Part shown: positions 18,190-28,160 of the stretch, in pieces
Position numbering within the stretch: the first letter of the stretch is position 1
Layout: each line of letters starts with the position of its first letter
DNA from: Azospirillum canadense
GTDB lineage: Bacteria > Pseudomonadota > Alphaproteobacteria > Azospirillales > Azospirillaceae
Assembly (NCBI RefSeq): GCF_025961225.1
Contig: NZ_JAOQNG010000001.1
Location: 595,001-659,000 of the forward strand
DNA: 64,000 nt
Reading direction: 5' to 3'
Translations under genes and position numbers: made by a program
Notes under the pieces: model-generated
What the model was told of the DNA's origin: nothing
The model's database searches: none
Seen by the model: the letters and a program-made list of their open reading frames with translations, nothing else

Positions 18190-18768
18190 ATGCGGATTTG
18201 CGTCTACGCCGGGTCCAACCCCGGCGCCAACCCGGCCTATGGCGACGCGGCGGAGCGGTTCGGCCGCCTGCTGGCGGAGCGCGGCATCGGCCTCGTCTAC
18301 GGCGGCGGGCGCACGGGGCTGATGGGCCGGGTCGCCGACGGCGCGCTGACGGCGGGCGGCACGGTGACCGGCATCATCCCGCAGTTCCTGATGGACAAGG
18401 AGGTTGGCCACCAGGGTCTTCAGGACCTGCGGATCGTCGGCTCCATGCACGAGCGCAAGGCGCTGATGGCGGAACTGGCCGACGGTTTCGTCGCGCTGCC
18501 CGGCGGCATTGGCACGCTGGAGGAGATCTTCGAGGTGTGGACCTGGGCGCAGCTCGGCCGCCACGACAAGCCCTGCGGGCTGCTGAACGCCGCCGGCTTC
18601 TACGACGGGCTGGTGGGCTTCCTCGACCACGCGGCGGGGGAGCGCTTCATGCAGGCCAAGCACCGCGGCATGCTGATCGTCGAGGACAGCGCCGAGGCCA
18701 TGCTGGACGCCATCGCGGCCTACCGCCCGCCCGCCGTGGAGAAGTGGCTGGACAAAGCTCGGACCTGA
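18190..18768 (+). CDS. LOG-family nucleotide 5'-monophosphate phosphoribohydrolase
   Basis: The 192-residue protein has [19 protein letters not shown] near residue 35 and the diagnostic [16 protein letters not shown] (about residues 104-119) of LOG/YvdD-type enzymes. The family releases a base such as an N6-modified adenine from its nucleotide by cleaving the N-glycosidic bond; in plants and plant-associated bacteria this activates cytokinins. It lies downstream of pdxY on the same strand. Substrate is not proven; older names as lysine decarboxylase are misannotations. Confidence 0.9.
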   Translation: MRICVYAGSNPGANPAYGDAAERFGRLLAERGIGLVYGGGRTGLMGRVADGALTAGGTVTGIIPQFLMDKEVGHQGLQDLRIVGSMHERKALMAELADGFVALPGGIGTLEEIFEVWTWAQLGRHDKPCGLLNAAGFYDGLVGFLDHAAGERFMQAKHRGMLIVEDSAEAMLDAIAAYRPPAVEKWLDKART

Positions 18769-18805
18769 GAGGCCCGGGCCTGAGGAGGCCAAAACACCGC
18801 TGCGC

Positions 18806-19297
18806 TCAGCGGCCGTTCCGGCTCATGTGCGTCGGCACAGAGGCGTTGGCGCTGGCGGGCTGCGACCCGCCGCTGAAGGGACCTCCTCCTGCCAGCGCGT
18901 GCATCAGGGAGTTCCAGTCGCGGCGGAACTGAGTCCCGAAGTCGGTTCCGCCCTGCTGGGCCGGGCGCGCCGGGCGGACCACCTGGGACGCCTGGGCGGT
19001 GGTCCTGGTCTTGGCGGCGCGGGTCTCCGCGCGGACGGTCTTCGCGGGCGGGGTCGGCTTGCGGCCGGGAATGGGGGCCGCGGGGGCCGTGACCACGGGC
19101 GGTTCACCGGACCGGGAGTTGCGCGAAAAGGCATCCTGGCACAGGCCCTGGTCCCGCGCCTGGTCGAGGTCGCCCCCCTCCAGCAGCCAGCAGTCGACAT
19201 TGCCCGCGTCCGCCCCGAAGCCTCTCCCCGTGCCGCCCACCGTGGCCGCCACGAGAAGCGCCAGCATCAGTGCGCCGCGCCGGACCCGCCCTGGCAT
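18806..19297 (-). CDS. Secreted protein of unknown function
   Basis: The 163-residue frame begins MPGRVRRGALMLALLVAATV, a signal peptide with probable cleavage near GFGADAG. The mature part is short, contains two Cys residues (CWLLEGG and LCQDAF) and a Pro/Ala/Lys-rich linker, and ends in a Ser/Gly-rich region. No family is recognised. It is convergent with the LOG-type gene and lies at the left border of the accessory island. Confidence 0.6.
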   Translation of the reverse strand: MPGRVRRGALMLALLVAATVGGTGRGFGADAGNVDCWLLEGGDLDQARDQGLCQDAFSRNSRSGEPPVVTAPAAPIPGRKPTPPAKTVRAETRAAKTRTTAQASQVVRPARPAQQGGTDFGTQFRRDWNSLMHALAGGGPFSGGSQPASANASVPTHMSRNGR

Positions 19298-19656
19298 CTC
19301 CCGCCGCCTCCATCGCCGTTGATCCCGTTCCAGGAATACAACGCAAGGCGGGAAAACTTCTTCAACGCGAAGCGGGAGTAGACCGACATCGCCGTGGTAC
19401 CCCCGGCGGCGTTCGCGCTGGTGCGGTGGCGCTCAGACTTTGGCCCGGCGGCAGCGGGGCAGAGGCTGGGGCTGGGGCTGGGGCTGGCCCTTTGCCACCC
19501 GTCGGGACGGCGTTGGATCGTCGTTTTTTGCTTTCCGGCATCGCGGGGGAAAATTGAATTTCCCAAAGCCAGTTCCAGCATCAGGTCTTGTGCTCGAGAG
19601 TTGACCCTTACCAAGGTTGTATGAGACTACATCGATCGGTGGCTTTGGAGATCGGT
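19298..19656. other. Intergenic left border of the island with a short GCTGGG tandem repeat
   Basis: No convincing gene is present; short frames on both strands lack ribosome sites and family resemblance. A GCTGGG unit is repeated about four times in tandem at about 19465-19488. Sequence just ahead of the NACHT gene is less GC-rich than the left part. No integrase or attachment site was found. Confidence 0.5.
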
Positions 19657-22600
19657 ATGATGCTGAAACCCTTGCAGGAGTACCTGACCGACAACGATCG
19701 GCGGGAGTTGGCCAACGTCCGTGCCTGTGCACAGCGAATCCTCGAACGACCGGTCGATCTCGCCTACACCGATCACACCATCAGCCACAAAGAGATCATT
19801 GTCGCGCATCTCGACAGCTTTCTGAGACCTTGGCTGGCAGAGCGTACGGCCACCCATGGCGCAGAGTTGGTCCGCAAGGAAGTCATGGTGCTTCTGTGCG
19901 CCACCTACCTGCACGACATCGGCATGCAAATGGTGCGCCCCGACATTCTCGCCCGGCTGCCGTCGCTGACGGACGATGAGCAACGGGAGGCGGCGGGGTT
20001 GAGCCCTCTTAACGTTGCCGAGGAGCACAGGGCTTTTGCCCGCAAGCATCATCACAAAATCGGCCATGACTGGATTATGGGATCGCAGGGCGATATTCCC
20101 GGCCTGCCGCGACTGGTCGGGATCGACGGAATACGGTCGATGGTCGCCAGGGTGGCAAGGGCCCACAATGTCTGGCTTACGGACCGCGCATCATACGACC
20201 ACTACTGTGACGGGGTTGAACCACAATCGGAGCCGGAAGGCGAAGTCCGGCTCGATTTGCTGGCGGCGTTTCTTCGCCTCGCGGATATCCTCGATCAAGA
20301 CAAGAGGCGGGTGGATATGGCTGCGATGCAGCGGCTGCCCGTGTCCCCGGTTTCCAAAACCCATTGGTGGCGACACCACTTTGTCAATGCCTGCCGAATC
20401 CACGACCCTATCGGGCACAATTACCCGCTCAAGGTCGCCTTTCGTTTCCCTAAGGTCCATGAGCAGGATCGCGACTGGCTGGAGGAGGCCCTCTACTCGG
20501 CCACAGTCAAGGAAGTTGAGGCAGAAATCGGCCGTCTCGCCAAGGGAAAGTGGTTGGGCGAATGCGGCATCACCATCGTCCTTCCGGAAAAGGACGAGTG
20601 CAAGTTTTCCATTGATCCCGACGCCGTGCCCATGCCCGACGACGTGCGCGAGGCCTTCCGCAACACGTGGCGCCGCGCGGCGGGGGAAGTCGATCGTACC
20701 GTGCTGCGCGAGGCGGCGGAGGCGGAAACACTGACTGCCGACGCGGTGGTGGCGGCGCTGCCCGGCCTTTCGGCCGCGGTGGAAATTGATGACTACATCG
20801 CCAACACCCGCCGCAACTTCGATGGGGAGTTCCGTGACACTCCCTATTCGCCGCTCGAACTGCGCGTGAACAACCAGCCGGAACTGCGGGCGGCGCTGGA
20901 ACAGTTGGAACGCCAGCTTCAGGCGCCTCAGGCACGACCCCATCCGATCGTGCTGATCGGGGCGCCGGGCGGCGGCAAGACGATGCTGCTGCATCGTTAT
21001 GTGTGGGAGTGGAGCGGCGGTGGACGCGCTGACACGCCGCTGCCTTTGTATATCCAGTCCACCCGCTTCGGCGATGTCACTTGGGCGGCGGCGGTGGAAG
21101 CGCGGCTTGGCACATATGAGAACCCATGCTCGGAACGGGAATTCCAGCTCATAAAGGCAGAAGCGCTGGCACGTTTTGAGGCGCTGCTGGCCCAGACGCT
21201 GTGCGAAATGGCGGGATTGAAGATCCGCCATGAGGCGGCAATGCGCAATGTCCTGATCGATATTCTGGCTCGCACACCGCTGGCCATTTTGTTCGACGGC
21301 GTGAACGAATTGCCGCCGATGCTTTACAAGTTGGCCAACTCGGCTGTTCATGCCTTCCTGTCCCGTTACCGCGGTCACCGCGTGATTGTGACCAGCCGCA
21401 CCGGCGATTTTCGCCCCAGCGATTTTCCCGACCGTGTCACCTGCGAATTGGCGCAGATGAGCGAGACGGCGGTGGCGGATTACTGGAAGGCGGCCAGTGT
21501 GCCACCCGCGGTCATCCGTCAATTTTTTGATCGGGCGACTGTAGGGATGCGTGAATTGGTGCGCACACCGATGGCCGCCTACATGGCCGGCGAACTGCTG
21601 AAAACGCCGGATCAGGAGCGCATCAGCAACCAAGGCACCTTGTTTCAGCGGTACGTTCGCCATGCCCTCCGCCAATGGCGCGGCAACACCGTCAGCTGCA
21701 CCCTGTCGAGCGAACAGGCCCACACTCTGCTGGCCGAAATCGCCTTTCGCGCCTTCGAGAGCCAGCAGGTGGCATTTCGGCCGAAATTGGCCACGGACAT
21801 CATACAAGTTTGGGTTGCGGCGCTGGATCCTCAAGACGCGGCCCGCGTGAATTCGGCGCCGGAGGATCCAGGCGCTGTTGCCACCCGACTGCTGCAGGAA
21901 CTGCTCTCCACCGGGTTCCTACGGCAGGTCGGCGATGCCGACGCGTCCAACCTGCGTTTCCGTCACCACACCTTGCAAGATTATTTCGCTGCGGTGGCGA
22001 TTACGAGCCGTTGGGAGCAATTGCCGGACATCGTGGCGCAACCAGTGTTTCATGAGGCGGTGGGTTTGCTGCCTGATGTGGTGGACGATCCTGCCGGTGT
22101 CATCGAGCGGTTGGCCGATGCCACCTCGAACAAGTGGGGGCTGGTCGAACTCCTGCCTCTGCTGTTCCGCGTGATCGGCAGCAGCCGTGCGCCTATTCCG
22201 CAACGGGTGAAATTGCGCATCTACGCAGCAACCCTGCCGTTGTACAGCGCGGCGGTCGCCATGCTGTCGCCCTTCGCAGTGGAGGTTCTGTGCCATTTGT
22301 TTTCTTTCGTAGACTGGCCGGTGCTGGCGGGTTTTCTTGCCTTCATCGCGGATGAGAAGAACGCACGCCCGGAATGGGAACGCGAGTTGGCCCGCGCCGA
22401 TGCATTGAGCGCCATGAACAGGGAGGGGCTGCCGACGCCGGAAACATTGAGGCCGTTCTTTGCGCAGCGGATTCCACAGGGTCTTTTCCAAGATTATGAG
22501 TCCGGGAAGGCAGCCGTTTTGGCGATGGCTGGAGAACGGGATGACGGAGCGATTCTTGACCGGGCGCCTCTTTTTTTAGGCGGGTTGGCATCTTCCTTAT

Positions 22601-23410
22601 CGATATCCCTGAAGACGAAGGATCGCGCCGCTTCTGTTTTTTCTCAGTTGAGCTTAAATCAAATTGGGCAGCTGCAGGCCGTATTCGTTGGAGAAGCCGT
22701 TGCTTTTGGAATGTTTGCTTCGTGGGGATTTGAGATAAAACAGATACATGGCTTGCTGATTAGTGGAATATACGAGGTGGTTCTGGGCAAAGACGATTTG
22801 CGTTACCATTTTGGAGATCGCGAATTTTCAAAACATTATCTTAACCGGTGGGCAGTGCTCGGCTGCAAGCTGGCATTGATCGAGCGCTTGGTTTTTTATA
22901 GCGCGGATGTGGCGCAGGCCGATCTTGCGGCGGTGCTGTCTTGTGTCGCCGAATTCGATTTTCCTTACGGATTGGTTCTTGGTGGGCAAGGTCAAATTGC
23001 TCGTGCGGCACAACCGCACACCATCCACCCCGATGTTTTGGCCGCGGTCAAACAGCGAAGGGACAACACCGACAATCCATTCCTTGCTGCTTGGCTGTAC
23101 GAACTGCTGGGGGAGGCTATGCCAGACGACCAGCGTCGACGATTGGAACCCGCTATCATCGCTGCCGGAGCGACCGGTTATCTCCTCTGCGCGGCCAACC
23201 CCACTTGGCCGGTTCCGGAGGAACTCGCCCGCTATATTCTTGTCTCCCCAAAGTCGCCAATAAGTGCCGCTATCGATGATCTAATGGCTGGCGATGAGGC
23301 AGCGTTTCAACGGGCGCTGGCAGCCCGGGGATTGAATGAGCAGGCCATCACCCCTTTCCTTGATGCTGTTGGTTGCGACTCCCGCCGTCTGACGGCCATC
23401 GCCAACAGTA
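19657..23410 (+). CDS. HD domain-NACHT NTPase fusion protein, exon 1 (split by group II intron)
   Basis: This is the 5' 1251 codons of a giant protein. It has an N-terminal HD-type metal domain (about residues 30-230): H40/H44, the pair H86-D87 in YLHDIGMQ, the RKHHHKIG segment at about 129-136, H171 in RAHN, and D210 in RLADILD. A NACHT-type ATPase follows with Walker A GAPGGGKT at 435-442, Walker B FDGVNEL around 547, an arginine VTSRTGDF at about 581, and FRHHTLQDYF near 769. The rest is helical. The ATG at 19657 has GGAG 6 bases upstream; ATG 19621 is an alternative. Without splicing the frame ends in intron sequence at 23460. NACHT fusions are often phage-defence sensors with toxic effectors; that role is inferred. 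Confidence 0.82.
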
Positions 23411-23763
23411 GTGCGCCGGGAGACCGGCAAGGAGTAGATGGTGCAAGTCCATTGCAGTGAAGGAGTAGCGACCCACACTGGCCTCGAGCCGTGCGTCGGC
23501 CCTCGCGAGGGGGCCGGCGAAGCGTCGGCAGGGGAGCGTGCAGGCTGGCCATTGAGCCGCGAAAGGGCGACAGTCCCGGGTGCCGACGTTGTTACTGTAA
23601 CGGAAGGCCATACGAGTGGGGGCGCCAGCGCGAGCCCCCGCCGGCCCGGCGTGGTCAGAGACCCCAGCATGCACGGACGCTCCTTGTACGGGAACCGGGA
23701 GATCTCCCGCCCGACCCGAGGTTTGCCCCGGGTCCGCATCGGGAAGGTGAGGAGCCGTAGCCG

Positions 23764-25242
23764 ATGATGCACGGACGGGAGAAGTCAGACCCCGCCATAG
23801 TAGCGATGAAGCCGACGAACAAGGCCGGGCGACCGGCCGCGGAGCCGGGGGAGCGAAGGGCGGGGACCAAGGGGAACGCGGGCCAGCAAAGCACGCGCCG
23901 GGCGCAGAACCGGGAAAGCGTGTCCCAGGCGCTGGACCGCGTACGGCAGGCCGCAAGACACAGGAAGAAGGAACGGTTCACCGCGCTCTTCCATCATCTC
24001 AACCCCGACCTGCTCCGGCTGGCGTTCTTCGCCCTCAAGCGGAACGCCGCGCCGGGAGTGGATGGGCTGACGTGGCAGGACTACGAGGCGGACCTGGAGC
24101 TTCGGCTCCAGGACCTGCACGACCGGGTCCACCGGGGAGCGTACAAAGCCCTGCCGTCGCGCCGACGGTACATCCCGAAGGCGGACGGGCGACAGCGGCC
24201 GCTGGCGATCGCCGCTCTGGAGGACAAGATCGTCCAGAGAGCGGTCGTCGCGGTGCTGAACGCGATCTACGAGGAGGACTTCCTCGGGTTCTCGTACGGG
24301 TTCCGGCCCAAGCGCGGCCAGCACGATGCGCTGGACGCCCTGGTGGTCGGCATCTCCAGCACCAAGGTGAACTTCATCCTCGATGCCGACATCCAGTCGT
24401 TCTTCGACGCGGTGGACCAGAAATGGCTCGTCCGCTTCCTGAACCACCGGATCGGCGACCCGCGCATCATCCGCCTGATCCAGAAATGGCTCAAGGCGGG
24501 TGTCTTGGAGGATGAGGTCGTGACGACCAGTGACACGGGGACGGGGCAAGGCTCGGTGGCCTCACCACTGCTCGCCAACGTTTACCTGCACTACGTCTTC
24601 GACCTCTGGGCCGAGCGCTGGCGACGGCGCGAGGCCACGGGCGCTATGATCATCGTGCGCTATGCCGACGATATCGTCGTCGGCTTCGAGCACGAGGCGG
24701 ATGCCCGGCGCTTCTGGGAGGCCATGCGCGAGCGGTTACGGGAGTTCGCGTTGTCGCTCCATCCGGACAAGACCCGCCTGCTGGAGTTCGGCCGCTTCGC
24801 CGCGGCCAATCGAAAACGGCGCGGGCTCGGCAAACCGGAGACCTTCACGTTCCTGGGCTTCACTTTCATCTGCGGCAAGACGCGCCGGGGTGACTTCCAA
24901 ATCCATCGGAAGACCCGTCGCGACCGCATGCAGGTCAAGCTCACAGAGATCAAGGAGGAGCTGCGACGGCGCATGCACCAGCCTATTCCTCGACAGGGGC
25001 AATGGCTGAGGCAGGTCACCACCGGGTACTACAACTATCACGCGGTGCCGACCAACAGTCGCGCCTTGGAGGCGTTTCGCTATCACGTCATCGACCTCTG
25101 GCGACGCACGCTCCGGCGACGAAGCCAGAAGGATGCCTCGACGTGGGCGAGGATTGCCAAGATCGCCAACGACTGGCTCCCCAAACCGCGGATCCTTCAC
25201 CCTTGGCCGCAGCAACGCTTTGCCGTCAAACACCCGAGGTAG
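23764..25242 (+). CDS. ltrA: Group II intron reverse transcriptase/maturase
   Basis: The 492-residue protein carries retroviral-type RT blocks: APGVDGLT near residue 98, RRYIPKADGRQRPLAI, FRPKRGQHDAL, DADIQSFFDAVD, GTGQGSVASPLLANVYL and the catalytic IVRYADDIVVGFE, followed by the GIIM maturase domain with GYYNYHAVPTN. It lacks a visible HNH endonuclease domain at the C-terminus, so mobility would depend on other nicks such as replication forks. GGTGAGGAG lies 10 bases before the ATG at 23764. It would assist splicing and retrohoming of the surrounding intron. Confidence 0.96.
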   Translation: MMHGREKSDPAIVAMKPTNKAGRPAAEPGERRAGTKGNAGQQSTRRAQNRESVSQALDRVRQAARHRKKERFTALFHHLNPDLLRLAFFALKRNAAPGVDGLTWQDYEADLELRLQDLHDRVHRGAYKALPSRRRYIPKADGRQRPLAIAALEDKIVQRAVVAVLNAIYEEDFLGFSYGFRPKRGQHDALDALVVGISSTKVNFILDADIQSFFDAVDQKWLVRFLNHRIGDPRIIRLIQKWLKAGVLEDEVVTTSDTGTGQGSVASPLLANVYLHYVFDLWAERWRRREATGAMIIVRYADDIVVGFEHEADARRFWEAMRERLREFALSLHPDKTRLLEFGRFAAANRKRRGLGKPETFTFLGFTFICGKTRRGDFQIHRKTRRDRMQVKLTEIKEELRRRMHQPIPRQGQWLRQVTTGYYNYHAVPTNSRALEAFRYHVIDLWRRTLRRRSQKDASTWARIAKIANDWLPKPRILHPWPQQRFAVKHPR

Positions 25243-25315
25243 GAGCCGTATGCGGGAATGCCGCACGTACGGATCTGTGCGGAGGGACGCCAGTAATGGC
25301 GTTCCCTACCGCGAT
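25243..25315 (+). ncRNA. Group II intron domains V and VI
   Basis: Right after the RT stop, bases 25243-25276 form the catalytic domain V hairpin, starting GAGCCGTATGCGG, with the AGC triad and a GNAN-like tetraloop. Domain VI follows as a stem (GGGACGCC/GGCGTTCCC) with a bulged A at 25308, seven bases before the 3' end at 25315. This is the expected branch-point position. Confidence 0.88.
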
Positions 25316-26361
25316 TCTTTGTCATGGACCGGTCTGCCGGTGCACTCGCGCGTGTCAAGGCTCTTTGTTGCATCGATAGTAAAGTTGAGATTGAAGAGAT
25401 GATGATGGCGATGTGTTTGACTGTGGAGGATGTCGCTCTTTCGCTGCGGCATTTCTGGCCCGGGGCTCGCACGCTCGTTCGGCAACTGGCGCAACGCGCC
25501 ATCCCTCGTGATTTTGCTAATAAAGTGGTAAGTGTCTGGTGGAAAATCGATGCCGGGCAATCACAGGAGGCATTTTTCGAAGCATTACTTCATATTCAGG
25601 TCTCCCATTTTTCCGAAGTTGACGAAAGAATGGCGGATTGTGCGGTCGAGGCCGCTCGCAATTTGTGCAAAAATGATGGAATTAATCAGTATTTTTTAAG
25701 GTTGACTGACGCTGTTGCCGGCCAATTGCGACAGGGTGCTCTGGCAAACTGGTTCGTCCATTTTGCCTCGGTTGCGGTCGAAAATAGTGAACTGAGCGCG
25801 GATGTGGTTGCCGACGCTGCGGTTGCCGTGCTCAACGAAACGTCACGCAAGTTAGACCGCCCTGACCGGCGGCACCTGTTCGATCTGTTGATTCAGATCG
25901 ACGGTGCCGCCGTGTATCGTTGCCTGGACACCTATCTTGACCTGTGCCCTGCGGTTGGAAGCGCAGCTGAACAGCATCTTGGTTCTGGAGGGTGGTATTG
26001 TTACCTGGCCGGCGACTACGCACGTTTCCTCGAATTGACCGACCGTGCCCTGGAATTCGCGCCGCAGGCGGATTGGTTGCTTTGCAATCGAGCTTTCGCG
26101 TTGCACTTGCTGGGGCATCCTGGACCTGAGGTGATGGCTCTTTACGCGCAGGCGCAGGCGGTCACCCCGGATCAAGATCGTTGGATTAAGGCGGCCGTGG
26201 AGGATTTGGAAAAGCATCCCGAGCGGCGGCCAGGGGCCAATCCCATCGCCACCGATTTCATCGCGGCCGTGACAGCGCTGGGCCAATCCTTGCCCCCCGC
26301 CCCCCGCCCGGATGAATCTCTGGCGCCGACGCCCCTTCCGACCACGCTGGTGGATTGCTGA
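25316..26361 (+). CDS. HD-NACHT fusion protein, exon 2 (C-terminal helical/TPR-like tail)
   Basis: After the intron the frame runs FVMDRSAGALARVKALCC and continues for about 347 codons. The region is helical; the segment around WYCYLAGDYARFLELTDRAL and DWLLCNRAFALHLLGH looks like one or two TPR units. The phase joins exactly with exon 1 when 23411-25315 is removed, giving about 1599 residues in total. Taken alone it could start at ATG 25324, but no ribosome site precedes it, and no independent function is likely. Base composition is visibly more AT-rich than flanking housekeeping genes. C-terminal repeats in such proteins often sense ligands, which is inference. Confidence 0.76.
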
Positions 26362-26661
26362 TAAACGTACCGACGGGGAGCCTTGAGCGGGAACTCAATG
26401 TCGAGGCTGATGCCCACGGCCAACTCGGCCGCGCCGGTGCTCCGGACGTGGCCCGTCACCTCAGTATCCATCTCCCGAGAACCACCGTATGGCTGGATCG
26501 GGGCGCTAAAACAGGGCAGCAACGGCATGCCCCCCATCCGCGGCATCGGCACGGCCGAATTGGCCGGGGATGGGAGGCTCGAGGTTGAAATCAGCATTCA
26601 CCACAGCGACGAGAGTCAGCTCAGGGCTCACCGCTGGTGGTTTTTCGGTAGGTTGTTAGGA
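26362..26661. other. Intergenic right border of the island
   Basis: No gene is supported here. Frames are open on both strands (for example minus-strand 26597 down to 26172, which enters exon 2), but none has a ribosome site or recognisable family. The high-GC sequence differs from the AT-richer exon 2 and may be a remnant of an older gene. No terminator or tRNA was seen. Confidence 0.45.
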
Positions 26662-27816
26662 TCAGGTCAAATGCTGCTGGCGCAGGTAGTCCTCGGACTG
26701 CATCTCCATCAGGCGGCTGACGGTGCGTTCGAACTCGAAGGCATGGGTGCCCTCGGGGTAGAGGCGTTCCGGCGGCCCTTCGGCGGCGACGACCAGGTTC
26801 ACCTTGTGCTCGTACAGGGCGTCGACCAGCGTCATGAAGCGCTTCGCCTCGTTGCGCAGCTCGTCCTTCATGGTCGGCACGTCGTGGATCAGCACGGTGT
26901 GGAAGTGCGTCGCGATGGCGATGTAGTCGGCGGCGCCCAGCGGCTTGCCGCACAGGCTCCAGAAATCGACGAGCGCCACGCATTTGGCGGCGCGGGCGAT
27001 CTCCACCCGGCGGCCCTGCACCAGCAGGTGCGTCGGCTCGCCCGGGGCGCCGTCGGTCAGGGTGGCGAAGGTCTCAACGATGCGGCGGTCGGTGTCAGGG
27101 CCGAGCGGCCAGAAATAGACGGGCTTGCCCTGCAGGCGGTCCAACCGGTAGTCGGTCGGACCTTCCAGCGCCAGGACGTCCAGCTTCTCCTTCAACAGGG
27201 CGATGAAGGGCAGGAACAGCTCCCGCTGCAAGCCGTCCTTGTAGAGCATGTCCGGCGGCCAGTTGGAGGTCGCCACCACCACCACGCCCAAGTCGAACAG
27301 GCTGGTGAACAGCCGGCCCAGGATCATCGCGTCCACGACGTTGGTGACGTGGAACTCGTCGAAGCACAGGAGCCAAGCCTCATCGGCCAGCGCGCGGGCC
27401 AGCTCCGGCAGGGCGTCGTCGGCGTCCTTCCCCCTGGACTTGCCCGACTGGCGGTATTGGTGGATGCGCTCGTGCACCTCCAGCATGAACTCGTGGAAGT
27501 GGACGCGGCGCTTCCGGTCCACTGGGGCGGTGTCGAAGAACAGGTCCATCAGCATGGACTTGCCGCGGCCCACGCCGCCGTAGAGGTACAGGCCCTGCGG
27601 CGCCTCCACCGGTTCCGGCCGCGGACGGCCGAGGCCGAAGCGCTCCAGCCAGCCCGCCTTGGCGCCGCCGCCGTTGGCGGCCGGCTGCGGGCGGTAGCCC
27701 TGCAACGCCTTGTAGAGGCTCTGCAGCTTTTCCGCGGCCAGTTCCTGGTCGGGGTCGGGGCGCAGCGTGCCGGTGCCACGGCGGGCGCGGTAGAGCGAAA
27801 GCGGTCCGTCAGACAT
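26662..27816 (-). CDS. zapE: Cell division ATPase ZapE (AFG1-like)
   Basis: The 384-residue AFG1/ZapE ATPase begins MSDGPLSLYRARRGTGTL. It has Walker A GGVGRGKSM near residue 80, the HFHEFMLEVHERIH helix, Walker B LLCFDEFHVTNVVDA and sensor VVVATSNWPPDMLY. In E. coli ZapE associates with the divisome and affects Z-ring stability. The ATG at 27816 fits the family start. It is transcribed toward the island and is divergent from the sensor kinase gene. Confidence 0.93.
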   Translation of the reverse strand: MSDGPLSLYRARRGTGTLRPDPDQELAAEKLQSLYKALQGYRPQPAANGGGAKAGWLERFGLGRPRPEPVEAPQGLYLYGGVGRGKSMLMDLFFDTAPVDRKRRVHFHEFMLEVHERIHQYRQSGKSRGKDADDALPELARALADEAWLLCFDEFHVTNVVDAMILGRLFTSLFDLGVVVVATSNWPPDMLYKDGLQRELFLPFIALLKEKLDVLALEGPTDYRLDRLQGKPVYFWPLGPDTDRRIVETFATLTDGAPGEPTHLLVQGRRVEIARAAKCVALVDFWSLCGKPLGAADYIAIATHFHTVLIHDVPTMKDELRNEAKRFMTLVDALYEHKVNLVVAAEGPPERLYPEGTHAFEFERTVSRLMEMQSEDYLRQQHLT

Positions 27817-28160
27817 GGAAGCGGGTCTCGGGCATGCGGGTGTCGGGGGATCGGCGGAGGGAAGGCCTGTTTTAGGTAGCGGATGCGGCACCGCGGGGCA
27901 ACGGCGCGGGCATGCCCGGCGGGCAGGGCAGGCGCCCGTCAGGCGATCACCGCCCGCATCTTGTACCGCCGCGGTGCGTCGGCTTAAAGGGACAATCGTG
28001 CGTGGGCGGCGGTCTGCGAGCCCCATCCGGACGGTTAAACATCCGTTATGCATTTCGCGCGAGAGTGTCGCCGGAGATCACCGACCCGCTCACCCCACCC
28101 GGTCCTGTGCGGCCCGATCCTGTGCGGATGGAGCCGCGTGCCTAGGAAACCACCGCCGCC
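27817..28160. other. Divergent intergenic region between zapE and the sensor kinase
   Basis: This 344-bp space must hold the promoters of zapE and the kinase gene. I see no clear operator, RNA or small gene. A plus-strand frame from 27912 to 28145 lacks any ribosome site and is probably chance. Confidence 0.5.

Larger units (their letters stand above)
23411..25315 (+). mobile_element. Group II intron inserted in the HD-NACHT gene
   Basis: The 1905-bp element begins with the group II consensus GTGCG and ends in AT. EBS1 sits in a loop at 23591-23598 closed by CGTT/AACG; its TACTGT pairs perfectly with the last six exon bases ACAGTA (23405-23410). It encodes a reverse transcriptase/maturase and ends with domains V and VI. 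Its removal restores one continuous frame: the exon 1 base A joins TC to make an Ile codon. The orientation is the same as the host gene, so splicing can rescue expression. No sign of a second copy is present in the window. The structural class is not assigned. Confidence 0.93.

Noticed and set aside
19464..19488. CRISPR-like or satellite array
   Set aside because: The GCTGGG units are only six bases long with no spacers; it is a short tandem repeat.
23411..23460. C-terminal 16 residues of the uninterrupted NACHT frame
   Set aside because: These codons are in the intron; the true C-terminus is in exon 2 after splicing.
23764..25242. Retron or diversity-generating RT
   Set aside because: The flanking domain V and VI structures, EBS1 loop and maturase domain identify a group II intron.
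26172..26597. 141-codon minus-strand frame
   Set aside because: It starts in intergenic DNA without a ribosome site and runs into exon 2; no family is recognised.
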